Assembly: GCF_001886695.1 (NCBI RefSeq)
Contig: NZ_CP018098.1
Span: forward strand, 165,923 to 229,922
Reading direction: 5' to 3'
DNA: 64,000 bases
Source: Aurantiacibacter gangjinensis
GTDB taxonomy: Bacteria; Pseudomonadota; Alphaproteobacteria; Sphingomonadales; Sphingomonadaceae
The translations under genes were made by a program, and so were the position numbers. This document shows, in pieces, positions 38,771 through 47,800 of this stretch. The notes below the pieces were generated by a model. That model was not told the origin of the DNA. It saw only the letters and a list, made by a program, of their open reading frames with translations, and did not search any database. Within the stretch, counting starts at the first letter, position 1. Each line of letters opens with the position of its first letter.

Positions 38771-39262
38771 ATGGCCGACGATACCGCCAATTCAATCGAG
38801 ACGATTACGCTGGACGAGGCGACCGTTATCGCGCGCAGCGAAGATATCGAGCGCGAGCGCGAAGTGGCGATGCGCGATCTGGTGCAGGACAATCTTTTCA
38901 AGCCCCAGCGCGCCATCGAAAGCGGGCATCTCGGGCCATGGCATGTGCACCTCGCCGTGGTCGATGGCATGCTGGCCTGGCATCTGAAAGACCGCGCTGG
39001 CCGCGAAGCGGGAACCATTGGGTTGGGCCTTGCCCGCATGCGCCGGTCGATCCGCGACTACTTCGCCATCTGCGATTCGTACTACAAGGCGCTGCGCCGC
39101 GCCTCCGCGCAAGAGATCGAGACCATCGACATGGCGCGCCGGGCCATCCACGATCGCGGCACGCGTCACCTGCTCGATGCGCTGAACGGCAAGGTGGAAA
39201 CCGACTTCGAGACGGCGCGGCGGCTGTTCACGCTGATCTGCGTGCTGCATATCAAGGCGTGA
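38771..39262 (+). CDS. UPF0262 family protein
   Basis: A 163-aa soluble protein of a conserved alphaproteobacterial family. Motifs LDEATVIARSEDIEREREVAMRDL and GPWHVHLAVVDGMLAWHLKD are characteristic. Start ATG 38771 follows AAAGGGCGGC. The family has no established biochemical function. It is divergent from dnaB. Confidence 0.88.
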   Translation: MADDTANSIETITLDEATVIARSEDIEREREVAMRDLVQDNLFKPQRAIESGHLGPWHVHLAVVDGMLAWHLKDRAGREAGTIGLGLARMRRSIRDYFAICDSYYKALRRASAQEIETIDMARRAIHDRGTRHLLDALNGKVETDFETARRLFTLICVLHIKA

Positions 39263-39294
39263 TTCGCGCTTCTTCCAACATGTCGGGCTAACCC

Positions 39295-39993
39295 ATGGGC
39301 CGCACTCGCAAGACAGTCTGGCGCTGGCGAATCATCGCCTTCCTGCTGCTGGCCGCAATGATCGCTGCTGCGTGGGGCTGGTGGGAAGCGATCCGCTGGC
39401 AACCTTCGCGCACCGACTATCCGACGCAAGGCGCGCTGATCGGGGCGAGCGACGGCGCCGTCGATTTCCGCGAATTGCGCGGTGCAGGGGCAGAATTCGT
39501 CTATCTGGAGGCCAGCAGCGGTGCTGGCGACCGCGATCCGCGCTTCGCGCGAAACTTCGCTGCCGTGGAAGATATGAGCCTGCCCCATGGTGTCGTGCAT
39601 GCCTACGATCCGTGCGTTTCAGCCGAGCGGCAGGCAGCCAATTTCGTCACGATCGTGCCGCGTGACGCTGGGCTGCTGCCACCTGCCATTGCGCTGGACA
39701 GACTGGCAAGCGAGTGCGGCGATCCCATTGTCGAAGCCGGGCTGGAAAGCGAGCTCACCACCTTCATCAACCAGGTCGAGGGGCACACCGGCCAGCCTGT
39801 GGTGCTGAAAGTGTCTGCCAGGTTTGAGGCAGCGCACGGAATTGGCAATCGGATAGAACGCAATCTGTGGCTGGAACGCGATTTCCTGCAGCCGGATTAT
39901 GCCGGACGGCCATGGACGCTATGGACTGCCACGACGTATTTTCGTGGGGGAGCAGGCGAGGAGCCCTTGCGATGGGTGGTGGTGCAGCCGTAG
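39295..39993 (+). CDS. GH25-like protein with membrane anchor, catalytic residues doubtful
   Basis: A 232-aa protein with an N-terminal signal anchor (IIAFLLLAAMIAAAWGW). The rest follows the glycoside hydrolase 25 lysozyme pattern: GAVDFRELRGAGAEFVYLEASSGAGDRDPRFARNFAAVEDMSLPHGVVHAY, later KVSARFEAA and LWTATTY. The first catalytic-type Asp of the family's GID motif is replaced (LIGASDGA), and the usual D-x-E motif reads ALDRL. It may therefore bind peptidoglycan without cutting it. Confidence 0.7.
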   Translation: MGRTRKTVWRWRIIAFLLLAAMIAAAWGWWEAIRWQPSRTDYPTQGALIGASDGAVDFRELRGAGAEFVYLEASSGAGDRDPRFARNFAAVEDMSLPHGVVHAYDPCVSAERQAANFVTIVPRDAGLLPPAIALDRLASECGDPIVEAGLESELTTFINQVEGHTGQPVVLKVSARFEAAHGIGNRIERNLWLERDFLQPDYAGRPWTLWTATTYFRGGAGEEPLRWVVVQP

Positions 39994-40074
39994 AATAATC
40001 GCCGTTACGTCCCGCTTCGAGGCGCTTAGCAGACAAGCTGAACCAGCAAATCTCTCATATGCTATAACGCCAAA

Positions 40075-40479
40075 ATGCGAATCGCACTGTCCCTTGCCGC
40101 CGCGCTGATGCTCTCCGTTCCTGCCCACGCGCAGGACGACACGCGTTTCATTTTTACTTTCGACGGCGATGTCGACTGGCCGACCAATACGGCCCGCCTC
40201 GCAGAGACCGCGCACCAGCGCGCGGAAGATATTGTCGACCCAGCCTATGTGATCTGTTCCGGCGGTTCCGGAGAGACCGCCCGCGAGCGGCGGCGTGAAG
40301 TGCGATCCGCGCTCGCCCTTGCCGGTGCTGCGCCCTTCCGGATCCTCGACGCAGGCGTTTGCGATGCGCAGATCACGGGACGATCGCGCCGCGCCATCGG
40401 CGAAAACAATGTCTGGCTGGGGCTCGCGCCCTATCAGCAGGTGGTCGAATTCGTGAACAGGCGGCTAGGCGGTAGCTAG
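40075..40479 (+). CDS. Small periplasmic protein of unknown function
   Basis: A 134-aa protein with a signal peptide (ends AHAQD). The mature part contains FTFDGDVDWPTNTARLAETAHQRAEDI and two cysteines (VICSGG and GVCDAQ). The arrangement, charged residues before a small helix and ICSGGSGETARERRREVRSAL, is reminiscent of the OmpA-like peptidoglycan-binding fold, but the match is weak. Alone, convergent with the M14 peptidase gene. Confidence 0.6.
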   Translation: MRIALSLAAALMLSVPAHAQDDTRFIFTFDGDVDWPTNTARLAETAHQRAEDIVDPAYVICSGGSGETARERRREVRSALALAGAAPFRILDAGVCDAQITGRSRRAIGENNVWLGLAPYQQVVEFVNRRLGGS

Positions 40480-40486
40480 GCCGCGC

Positions 40487-41632
40487 TCAGGCGTCCGCGC
40501 CGTCCAGCCATTCCACCAGCGCGCCGAGGCAATCGCGTGCCAGTGCCTTGCAACGTTCCGGGCTCCAACCCTGGTGTTCGTCGGGCCAGTCGGCATTGTC
40601 CTTGAACGGCATTTCCAAGGTCATGGCCACCGCTTTGTAGCGATGTGCGACCTGGTTGGTGCTGATCGAAAGATTGGCTTGGCCTGCGGGTGTTTTTGGA
40701 TAGCCCTTTTCCATCTGAAAGTCCGGCGTGCGGCGATTGAGCAGGCGCTGGTAGCGGCGCATCTTGCCTTCCCATTCCGGCGTCATGTCGGGAAGCGCAT
40801 CATAGCCTTCTAGGAAGCAAGCGGCGATGGCTTCATCACCATGCACGTCCATCGAGAAATCGACGCCGCTCTCATCCATCGCATTACGTATGGCAAGCAC
40901 TTCGGGTGACTTCTCTGCCGTAGGATTATCCCACTCCCGGTTGAGGTTCACGCCCACGCCATTGGTGCGCAAATGGCCGCGAAAGCTGCCATCGGGATTG
41001 CAGTTGGGTACCACATGCAGGCGGCACTTTTGTCGCAGCACGCGACCAATGACGTCGGCAGGGTCGGTAAGCACTTCCAGCGCACCTTCCATCCACCATT
41101 CGGCCATGCTTTCGCCGGGATGCTGCCGTGCGTAGAGCCAGACCTGCGTGTCGCCTTCGCCCATTTCCAGGCAATCGATGCTGCGCCCATCCAGCGTTTC
41201 GCCGAGGCGGCGATAGGATACGCCGTCCGACGCTGCGGCCTTTGCCGCCAGGTCGTTGTGCCGTTCCATCGAATAGGGCGCAAAATAGGCGAACCATGCA
41301 AGGTCGGAGGCAGGCGTGTAGCGGATCGTCAGCGTGCCGTTGCCGGCATCCTTGTTGTAGCTCGTTTCCGCGCGGCCCCAGAACTGGCGATCTTCGCTCA
41401 CGCAGGCGCGGTAGCCGGGCCAGCCTTCGGGATAGGCGCTGTCGGCGAGATTATCGATCGTCAGAACCAGCTCTCGTCCCGCAGCACCGCTGACGCGGAA
41501 ATGAAACCATTGTGCGAATTCGCTCATATGGTCGGCGGGAATGTGCAGATGGGCCTTGGCACCATCCACCGAAACGACTTCTATATTGCCGCTGTCGAAG
41601 CCGGCATCGATTGTAATATCAGATGTAATCAT
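40487..41632 (-). CDS. M14-family zinc carboxypeptidase
   Basis: A 381-aa cytosolic carboxypeptidase-like enzyme. An N-terminal beta domain (about 1-125) precedes the M14 catalytic domain: RQHPGES (zinc His and Glu), [23 protein letters not shown] (Arg and Asn binding the terminal carboxylate), DVHGDE (zinc His) and TLEMPF (catalytic Glu). This two-domain layout resembles the bacterial relatives of cytosolic carboxypeptidases (AGBL/M14_6). Four-base overlap with the DUF4136 gene upstream. Confidence 0.88.
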   Translation of the reverse strand: MITSDITIDAGFDSGNIEVVSVDGAKAHLHIPADHMSEFAQWFHFRVSGAAGRELVLTIDNLADSAYPEGWPGYRACVSEDRQFWGRAETSYNKDAGNGTLTIRYTPASDLAWFAYFAPYSMERHNDLAAKAAASDGVSYRRLGETLDGRSIDCLEMGEGDTQVWLYARQHPGESMAEWWMEGALEVLTDPADVIGRVLRQKCRLHVVPNCNPDGSFRGHLRTNGVGVNLNREWDNPTAEKSPEVLAIRNAMDESGVDFSMDVHGDEAIAACFLEGYDALPDMTPEWEGKMRRYQRLLNRRTPDFQMEKGYPKTPAGQANLSISTNQVAHRYKAVAMTLEMPFKDNADWPDEHQGWSPERCKALARDCLGALVEWLDGADA

Positions 41633-42234
41633 TCCACCGCGATAGTCTCGCCGCTCACGCCTGGGAACCCCGAAAAGAGGGCCTCCGCCATGCGCGGCGC
41701 GGCGGCGGCATCGGATGCGAAATCGCTATTGGCGGTGGCGGCCATGCTGGCGCGGCCTTCCCACAGATTGGTGCCGCCTTCGGCAGCGCGGATGCTGACC
41801 GCGATCTCGCGCTGGATCGTCTCGCGCGGGCCGCCATCGAACAGGCTGTTGAGATTGATGCCCACGCCTACTCCGACGCCCGAACCGAAGGTGCCTGTCG
41901 ACCCGCCAACGCCGACGCCGACGGGGCTGCGGCGCGCACCGTCCTCATCGACGATGTATTGATCGAGATCGACCTGCGCGACCTGCTCGCCATTCACGGC
42001 AACAACGCGGTAGCCAAGCTCTTCCAGTTCCAGCCGCACGGCCTCGCGGTAAATGCCGTATTCGATGCTCTCGCCCTCGATACCGGGCGCAGGCACGATC
42101 TGGATCGTACCCTGCGCGAGGAAAGTGGGCTCGTCGGTGACGAAGCGGGTCACATCGACGGGTGAAACATAGGCCGGCGTGGCGCATCCGGCGACCAGAA
42201 CGGCAGGGGCGAGAGCGGCGAGAAGTTTTTTCAT
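41629..42234 (-). CDS. DUF4136-type lipoprotein
   Basis: A 201-aa lipoprotein (lipobox VAGCA, Cys near residue 17). [15 protein letters not shown] strand opens the domain, and a Gly/Val-rich loop ([21 protein letters not shown]) and [17 protein letters not shown] follow, typical of DUF4136 envelope lipoproteins. First gene of the pair with the M14 peptidase (ATGA overlap). Role unknown. Confidence 0.82.
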   Translation of the reverse strand: MKKLLAALAPAVLVAGCATPAYVSPVDVTRFVTDEPTFLAQGTIQIVPAPGIEGESIEYGIYREAVRLELEELGYRVVAVNGEQVAQVDLDQYIVDEDGARRSPVGVGVGGSTGTFGSGVGVGVGINLNSLFDGGPRETIQREIAVSIRAAEGGTNLWEGRASMAATANSDFASDAAAAPRMAEALFSGFPGVSGETIAVE

Positions 42235-42334
42235 GACAGGGGCCTAACGCTTGGAGCACGGCAAGGTGCCGCGCCGGACTATGGCCAACCTTCTGCCGGA
42301 TTGCGGCGCGAGTCAAAGCTGCTAAGCGGACGCG

Positions 42335-43351
42335 ATGGCAATGAAGTGTCCCGTTCTCATCACCGGCGGCGCCGGGTATATCGGCAGCCATGCGGTCCTC
42401 GCCCTGCGCGATGCAGGATGGCCGGTGGCGGTAATCGACAATCTCTCGACCGGCTTCCGCTTTGCCGTGCCCGATGACGTGCCGCTTTATGAGGCCGATA
42501 TTGCCGACCAGGATGTGCTGGCGGAAATCTTTGCCGACTGGGGCTTCGGCCAAGGGCGCGGCGCGGTCATGCACTTCGCCGGATCCGTCGTGGTGCCAGA
42601 CAGCGTGGCGGATCCGCTTGGCTATTATCACAACAATACGGTGAAGAGCCGCGCGCTCATCGAAAGCGTGGTGAAGGCGGGCGTGCCTCATGTCATCTTT
42701 TCCTCCACCGCTGCGACCTACGGCGTGCCCGAAAGCTCGCCGGTTACGGAGGACACGCCCAAGGCGCCGATCAATCCCTATGGATGGTCGAAGCTGATGA
42801 CCGAGCAGATGCTGGCCGATACCGCTGCCGCCCATGACATGAACTATGGCGCGCTGCGCTATTTCAATGTTGCAGGTGCCGACCCCGAGGGCCGCACCGG
42901 ACAGTCCACGGCAGGGGCGACGCATTTGATCAAGGTTGCGGTGGAAGCGGCGACGGGCAAGCGCGACAAGGTGGCCGTCTACGGCACGGACTATGACACG
43001 CCCGATGGCACAGGCGTGCGCGATTATATCCATGTCAGCGATCTGGCGGCCGCGCATGTGCTGGCACTGGAAGCGCTGATCGACCAGCCCGACCGCTCGC
43101 TGACGATGAATTGCGGTTACGGGCGCGGCTTCTCCGTCCTCGAAGTGCTCGACGCCGTCGATCGTGTGACGAACCAAACCATTACCCGCGAAATGGCACC
43201 GCGCCGCGCGGGCGATCCCGATTCGCTGGTGTCGGACCCATCGCGGATCAAGGCGACCCTGCCATGGAAGCCGGAATATGCCGATTTGGATGCCATCGTC
43301 GCTCATGCGCTGGCATGGGAGCGCAAACTGGCCGAGATTCGCGGCGGATAG
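42335..43351 (+). CDS. galE: UDP-glucose 4-epimerase
   Basis: A 338-aa extended short-chain dehydrogenase that interconverts UDP-glucose and UDP-galactose for surface sugars. NAD-binding [10 protein letters not shown] is at about 10-19, catalytic YGWSK at about 149-153, and [17 protein letters not shown] and [10 protein letters not shown] are diagnostic. ATG 42341 is an alternative start. Followed by rpmJ. Confidence 0.94.
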   Translation: MAMKCPVLITGGAGYIGSHAVLALRDAGWPVAVIDNLSTGFRFAVPDDVPLYEADIADQDVLAEIFADWGFGQGRGAVMHFAGSVVVPDSVADPLGYYHNNTVKSRALIESVVKAGVPHVIFSSTAATYGVPESSPVTEDTPKAPINPYGWSKLMTEQMLADTAAAHDMNYGALRYFNVAGADPEGRTGQSTAGATHLIKVAVEAATGKRDKVAVYGTDYDTPDGTGVRDYIHVSDLAAAHVLALEALIDQPDRSLTMNCGYGRGFSVLEVLDAVDRVTNQTITREMAPRRAGDPDSLVSDPSRIKATLPWKPEYADLDAIVAHALAWERKLAEIRGG

Positions 43352-43455
43352 CCGGCGGGCGGTTGACTTGCTGCCACGTCCGCCGTATCGGCGCGCTTGA
43401 ATTTCCGGCATCGGAGCACCATCTCCGGTGCCGATTATTTTTCAGGAATAGTATC

Positions 43456-43581
43456 ATGAAGATCCGCAACAGCCTCAAGTCGCTGAAGAACCGTCACCGC
43501 GATTGCCGCGTCATCCGCCGTCGCGGCCGCACCTATGTGATCAACAAGACGAACCGTCGCTTCAAGGCCCGCCAGGGCTGA
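43456..43581 (+). CDS. rpmJ: 50S ribosomal protein L36 (zinc-less type)
   Basis: A 41-aa basic protein of the large subunit, starting [20 protein letters not shown]. It has only one cysteine in place of the four-ligand zinc ribbon, the C- (YkgO-like) form usual in alphaproteobacteria. It follows galE by 105 bases and ends in a strong terminator. Confidence 0.95.
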   Translation: MKIRNSLKSLKNRHRDCRVIRRRGRTYVINKTNRRFKARQG

Positions 43582-43622
43582 TGCGACCCCTGCCGCGCTT
43601 TCGCAGCGGCATCGGTCTTAGG

Positions 43623-43651
43623 AAAAGCCCCCGCCACCACGGGGGCTTTTT
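43623..43651 (+). terminator. Intrinsic terminator after rpmJ
   Basis: Eleven-base stem AAAAGCCCCCG / CGGGGGCTTTT with a 6-base loop, ending in TTTTT, 41 bases after the L36 stop. The HAD hydrolase start codon lies only two bases beyond it. Confidence 0.9.
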
Positions 43652-43653
43652 GC

Positions 43654-44274
43654 ATGTCTGAGGCTCGTCCGACCGCCGTCGTCTGGGATGTGGGGCGCGT
43701 GCTCTATCGCTGGGACTTGCGCTGCCTCTTCGGACAACTGATTGCCGACAATGCCGAACTGGATTGGTTTCTCGCCAATGTCGTCACCGAGGAATGGCAT
43801 TTCGAACACGATGCCGGCCGGCCCATCGGAGAGATGGTGGTCGAGCGGCAGCGCCATTTCCCTGCCTATGCCGATATTATCGCGGCCTACGAAACCCGTT
43901 TCAACGAGACGATACCCGGCCCGGTAGAGGGCACGCACGAATTGGTGGAAGCGCTGGCGGCGCACGGCGTGCCGCAATTTGCGCTAACCAATTTCGGCGA
44001 CGAGTTCTGGGCGATGTTCGCACCGACGGCGCCCATCTTCGATCACATGCGCGACATCGTCGTCTCGGGACGCGAAAAATGCGTGAAGCCCGACCCGGCG
44101 ATCTACGCCATCGCCGAAACGCGTTTCGGCATCACTCCCGATCGATTGCTCTTCATCGATGACCGGGCGGATAATATCGCTGCGGCTGAGGCGCGCGGCT
44201 GGCATGGCCATGTCTTCCAAGGCGCAGACGCTGCCGCTGCAGACCTGCGTCGGTACGGCCTTCTCACCCCATAA
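43654..44274 (+). CDS. HAD-family hydrolase
   Basis: A 206-aa phosphatase-like protein. Motif I is VVWDVGRVLY (Asp at about 11), motif II LTNFGDEF, motif III Lys in GREKCVKPDPAIY, and motif IV FIDDRADN, a full set for the YihX/haloacid-dehalogenase group. The second motif-I Asp is Gly, as in several subfamilies (DxGxV). The substrate is probably a small phosphorylated metabolite. The only Shine-Dalgarno-like G-run lies inside the rpmJ terminator stem. Confidence 0.87.
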   Translation: MSEARPTAVVWDVGRVLYRWDLRCLFGQLIADNAELDWFLANVVTEEWHFEHDAGRPIGEMVVERQRHFPAYADIIAAYETRFNETIPGPVEGTHELVEALAAHGVPQFALTNFGDEFWAMFAPTAPIFDHMRDIVVSGREKCVKPDPAIYAIAETRFGITPDRLLFIDDRADNIAAAEARGWHGHVFQGADAAAADLRRYGLLTP

Positions 44275-44279
44275 AAAAT

Positions 44280-44311
44280 GGCCCCGATGCGCGTTTGGGC
44301 GAATCGGGGCC
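44280..44311. terminator. Terminator between the HAD and CC_3452-like genes
   Basis: Nine-base stem GGCCCCGAT / ATCGGGGCC. On the minus strand it is followed by ATTTTTTAT, a strong terminator for the gene ending at 44360; on the plus strand CTTTCG follows, a weak one for the HAD gene. Confidence 0.75.
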
Positions 44312-44359
44312 TTTCGAAGTGCCTGCCCGGATGGAGAGAGGGGCAGGTCGGGATGGGGA

Positions 44360-44683
44360 TCAACCGTTGCAGCGATTGAGGTGCGAATCGCGCATGTCCT
44401 CGCCGCGCACGGTGAAGCGCACGATCGAGCCGACTTCGCGGCGCAGTTCCGAACAGACGCGCAAGTCGCGGTCGCGGCTGCGCGGGCCGGTGCACGTCGT
44501 GCCTTCGCAGCGGAACAGCACGCCGCCGGCAATGACTTCCTCCTCATCGGTGGGGGCAGCGAGTTCAGCCGTGAAATATGGTGCGGACTGCGCTTGCAGG
44601 GCGAGGGGTGAAAAGGCCGCAGCGGCTGCGAGCGCGGCACCGGCACTCACGGTGGCAAGACGGCGGACAGTCGTGAAGGTCAT
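44360..44683 (-). CDS. Small secreted protein resembling the CC_3452 family
   Basis: A 107-aa protein with signal peptide (ending LQAQS) preceded by AGAGGAG. The mature domain YFTAELAAPTDEEEVIAGGVLFRCEGTTC and LRVCSELRREVG, ending RCNG, has four cysteines and the spacing I recall for the Caulobacter CC_3452-like family of periplasmic proteins. Two disulfides are likely. Function unknown. Divergent from the HxlR regulator gene. Confidence 0.7.
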   Translation of the reverse strand: MTFTTVRRLATVSAGAALAAAAAFSPLALQAQSAPYFTAELAAPTDEEEVIAGGVLFRCEGTTCTGPRSRDRDLRVCSELRREVGSIVRFTVRGEDMRDSHLNRCNG

Positions 44684-44711
44684 CGGGGGGCTCCTCTGAA
44701 CAAGTCAATGC

Positions 44712-44770
44712 GTTGCAATGGACAACCAGTTGCGAAATGCGACCTATCCTCTTAAGTTGCGTTTCGCAAC
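44712..44770. promoter_or_regulatory. Three GTTGC-type palindromes in the HxlR divergent promoter
   Basis: GTTGCAATGGACAAC (44712-44726), GTTGCGAAATGCGAC (44729-44743) and the perfect palindrome GTTGCGTTTCGCAAC (44756-44770) lie in the 156-base gap between the CC_3452-like gene and the HxlR gene. Repeated 15-base dyads are what a dimeric winged-helix regulator would bind, so HxlR autoregulation is likely. Confidence 0.55.
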
Positions 44771-44839
44771 CCTTATTGATGAAAATTTTTGGCTTTCCGG
44801 CGTTTGGCTGTAGGACGGATGCGGGACACAGGATTTTGA

Positions 44840-45337
44840 ATGGGCATAAGAGAACCACTTCGCGAACTTGGCTGCGGCCTGCCGCATGCGCTGGAAGTGA
44901 TGGGAGAGCGATGGTCGTTCCTCATCCTTCGAGCCGCCTTCAACGGCCTCTATCATTTCGAGGAGTTTTCGCAGGAGCTGGGGATTGCTCGCAATATCCT
45001 GTCCAACCGCCTGGCAAACCTGGTCGAACACGGCGTGCTGGCGCGCACGCCTTGCGAGGATGACAGGCGCAAGGTGGAATACCGCCTGACCGAAAAGGGC
45101 CTCGGCCTGCTGCCCGCCATGCTTGCGCTGCGCCAATGGGGCGAGAAATACGCGCCGGACTACAATCCCGATCTTGTCCTTGTCGATTGCCGTGACGGCC
45201 TGCCGGTGGCGCCTATCGGCATTCGCGCCGCCGACGGGCGCGAATTGAGTTGGCACGAGCTGGGCTGGCAAACACCGGACAAGGTCGGCCAGCCGGTGGA
45301 GCGGCACGATCTCGGACACGCCGCAGAACCGGTCTAA
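44840..45337 (+). CDS. HxlR-family transcriptional regulator
   Basis: A 165-aa winged-helix protein: CGLPHALEVMGERWSFLILRAAFNGLYHFEEFSQELGIARNILSNRLANLVEHGVL is diagnostic (about residues 12-67), with a C-terminal extension of unknown use. AGGA lies seven bases before the ATG. HxlR proteins often sense electrophiles or redox state through cysteines; here C12 and C72 are candidates. The next gene overlaps its 3' end by 29 bases. Confidence 0.92.
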   Translation: MGIREPLRELGCGLPHALEVMGERWSFLILRAAFNGLYHFEEFSQELGIARNILSNRLANLVEHGVLARTPCEDDRRKVEYRLTEKGLGLLPAMLALRQWGEKYAPDYNPDLVLVDCRDGLPVAPIGIRAADGRELSWHELGWQTPDKVGQPVERHDLGHAAEPV

Positions 45338-45635
45338 ACCCGCGCCGGAGCGTACACCGGACGGCCGCTACATCATCGTGCGCGGACGATTGTGGCGCGC
45401 CACCAATCCGGCCTTGCCAAAGGGCCAGCGTCAGAAACTGGCCAATGAGCTGATGGACGCCCGCCGCGCCGTGCGCGACGCGAAAGACGATCCCGCCGCC
45501 ATGAAAGCCGCCCGCGCCCGCGTCCACGCGGCGAAAGTCGCGCTAGGCGAACGCGGCCCCGTATGGTGGGATGACGGCGCGCCGGACTACAATCGTAGCC
45601 TGGTTAAAAACACGCCTTACGGGGAGACAGACTGA
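45309..45635 (+). CDS. Conserved 108-aa protein, apparently started by AUC
   Basis: The frame carries a conserved-looking alphaproteobacterial protein: RTPDGRYIIVRGRLWRATNP, then a helical ANELMDARRAVRDAKDD part, then GERGPVWWDDGAPDYNR. No ATG, GTG or TTG exists upstream of GTG 45378, which would cut away RTPDGRYII. ATC at 45309 would give SDTPQNRSKPAPERTPDG after the initiator, a natural N-terminus, and has GGAG (45298-45301) seven bases upstream. If GTG 45378 is used the product is 85 aa and lacks a ribosome-binding site. Function unknown. Confidence 0.65.
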   Translation: MSDTPQNRSKPAPERTPDGRYIIVRGRLWRATNPALPKGQRQKLANELMDARRAVRDAKDDPAAMKAARARVHAAKVALGERGPVWWDDGAPDYNRSLVKNTPYGETD

Positions 45636-45665
45636 TCTGCGCTCCCGTGACGAAATCGCTGAAGT

Positions 45666-46094
45666 CTACAGTACTGGCACTCCGGCAAGATCCGCATTGG
45701 TCACATTCGTGGATTCTGATGCCGCGAAATGTGCGACGAAAACGCTTTCCACGGGATTGCCGTTGCCATCCCTCGCCGGTTCGAAACGCGCATGTTCGGC
45801 CAGGCTCGGGCACAGGGCCTGTCCGCGTGCTTCGGCCTCGCCTTCTAGCGGCAAAGCCAGGCAAGTGCGGACATTGCCGGCGGTATCGACGAGTAAACCG
45901 AAACGCAGTTCGGGAAGACCATAGAAACGCTGGAGGCTAGGAACGTCTCGAGCGATTTCTCGCTGCCACTCGTCGCTGTTCAGAGGCTGAGCGGACTGGA
46001 CTTCCTCCGAAGCTGTTTGCGCTTGACCTGCGGTCGAGACTCCCATGGCGAGCACCGTGCAAATCGCTGCGGTCGCTTTTTGGAATACCGGCAT
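45666..46094 (-). CDS. Exported TonB C-terminal-like domain protein
   Basis: A 142-aa protein with signal peptide (ATAAICTVLAMGVSTAGQAQ) and a GGAGAG site before ATG 46094. The mature part resembles the TonB C-terminal fold (RFGLLVDTAGNVRTC then FEPARDGNGNPVESVFVAHF). Without proline-rich spacer or membrane anchor it cannot transmit energy as TonB does, so it is more likely a periplasmic binding or adaptor protein. Follows comM on the same strand. Confidence 0.7.
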   Translation of the reverse strand: MPVFQKATAAICTVLAMGVSTAGQAQTASEEVQSAQPLNSDEWQREIARDVPSLQRFYGLPELRFGLLVDTAGNVRTCLALPLEGEAEARGQALCPSLAEHARFEPARDGNGNPVESVFVAHFAASESTNVTNADLAGVPVL

Positions 46095-46165
46095 ATCTAC
46101 TCTCCTGTTTCCCCCGATGTAAAAGCCTCTCCGACAGGGTTTGAATGCCCCCTGAACATAAGGGC

Positions 46166-47662
46166 TCAGGCTCGCGGCGCCTGCCTCCGGTAGCTCAGCG
46201 CTTCCGCCACGTGGATGCGACCGACATTCTCCGCCCCCGCAAGATCGGCAATGGTTCGCGCGACGCGGAGCATACGGGTATAGGCGCGGGCGGAGAGGCG
46301 CATCTTTTCCGCCGCTTGCATCAGCAGGGTGCGGCCCGCCTCGTCCGGCGTGGCGCAGGCTTCCAGCGCTTCTCCATCCAGTTCGGCATTGGAGCGCACA
46401 CCGCGCGCGGTCTGGCGCTGGCGGGCTGTGGCGACGCGTGCTGCGACCTCGGCGCTGCCCTCGGCCGGGGGCGGCAGCGACAGGTCGGCGGCGCTGACGG
46501 GGTCGACTTCGACATGAAGGTCGATCCGGTCGAGCATCGGGCCGCTGACCTTGCTCTGGTAGTCTACCGCGCATTTGGGCGCGCGGCTGCAGGCTAGCTC
46601 CGGATCGCCCAGATGGCCGCAGCGGCACGGATTCATCGCCGCGATTAACTGTACGCGCGCCGGGTAGGCGACATGGGCGTTGGCGCGCGCGACATCGACC
46701 TTGCCGGTCTCCAGCGGTTGGCGCAGCGAATCGAGCACGGCCCGCTGGAATTCGGGCAATTCGTCGAGGAACAGCACGCCAAGATGCGCGAGGCTGACTT
46801 CGCCTGGCCGCACGCGCAATCCGCCGCCGGTCAGTGCCGCCATGCTGGCCGAATGGTGCGGCGCGCGAAAAGGCCGGGTGCGGCTGATCTTTCCGCCTTC
46901 CAGCGTGCCTGCCACCGATTGGACCATGCTGACTTCCAGCGCTTCTGCAGGCGTGAGCGGCGGCAGGATACCCGGCAGGCAACTGGCGAGCAGCGATTTG
47001 CCGGCCCCGGGCGGGCCGTTCATCAGCAGATTGTGTCCGCCCGCTGCTGCGATTTCGAGAGCGCGCTTGGCGGTTTGCTGCCCTTTGACCTGCTTCAGGT
47101 CCGGCCCGAGATGCGCCTCGTCCACCTCGCCCGGTGCCGGCTCGGCAATCTCCGACTTGCCCGACAGATGCGCCAGCAGGGCGACGAGATCTTTTGCCGC
47201 GCAAACACGCACACCGCTGGCCCAGCGCGCTTCTGGGCCTTGCGTTTCTGGACAAATCAGGCCGAGATCGGTCTCGGTTGCATGCAGCGCGGCGAGTAGC
47301 ACACCGGGCGATGCCACAATGCGCCCGTCTAGCGCCAGCTCGCCCACGGCCAGCCATTCGCTCAGCTCCTCGGCATCGATCACGCCCATGGCGCCCAGCA
47401 GGGCGAGCGCGATCGGCAAATCGTAATGCGACCCTTCCTTGGGCAAATCCGCAGGCGACAGGTTGATGGTGATGCGCTTTGGCGGCAGCGACAGGCCCAT
47501 CGCGGCAAGCGCGCTCTGCACCCGTTCGCGGCTCTCGCCCACGGCCTTGTCGGGCAGGCCGACAATGGTGAAACGCGGCATCCCGGCGGCAAGCTGGCAC
47601 TGCACCTCCACGCTGCGCGCTTCCAGCCCGAGATAGGCGACCGTCGATACCAGTGCGACCAC
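46166..47662 (-). CDS. comM: YifB/ComM-family Mg-chelatase-like AAA ATPase
   Basis: A 498-aa protein. The N-terminal Lon-like/ChlI domain (VEVQCQLAAGMPRFTIVGLPDKAVGESRERV), Walker A GPPGAGKS (about 217-224), VLFLDELPEF and the Cys pattern NPCRCGHLGDPELAC are diagnostic. ComM is a branch-migration helicase for natural transformation; whether this species is competent is unknown. The long frame 45666-47735 in another phase is a shadow. Confidence 0.93.
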   Translation of the reverse strand: MVALVSTVAYLGLEARSVEVQCQLAAGMPRFTIVGLPDKAVGESRERVQSALAAMGLSLPPKRITINLSPADLPKEGSHYDLPIALALLGAMGVIDAEELSEWLAVGELALDGRIVASPGVLLAALHATETDLGLICPETQGPEARWASGVRVCAAKDLVALLAHLSGKSEIAEPAPGEVDEAHLGPDLKQVKGQQTAKRALEIAAAGGHNLLMNGPPGAGKSLLASCLPGILPPLTPAEALEVSMVQSVAGTLEGGKISRTRPFRAPHHSASMAALTGGGLRVRPGEVSLAHLGVLFLDELPEFQRAVLDSLRQPLETGKVDVARANAHVAYPARVQLIAAMNPCRCGHLGDPELACSRAPKCAVDYQSKVSGPMLDRIDLHVEVDPVSAADLSLPPPAEGSAEVAARVATARQRQTARGVRSNAELDGEALEACATPDEAGRTLLMQAAEKMRLSARAYTRMLRVARTIADLAGAENVGRIHVAEALSYRRQAPRA

Positions 47663-47800
47663 GCGTGAACCCCCGTTCGTACTCCTTACGTGCCCACGGG
47701 ATAGCGCCGCTGCGTAGGGTGTCGAGTTTAAACATCCTTAATGCATGGGAAACCCCGTATCTTCGGATTTGGGCAGGACGGCGCTGGCATTACACTGCCT

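Noticed and set aside
45666..47735. 689-codon open frame antisense-phase to comM
   Set aside because: It is a high-GC shadow; the comM frame and the short TonB_C-like gene at its 3' end explain the sequence.
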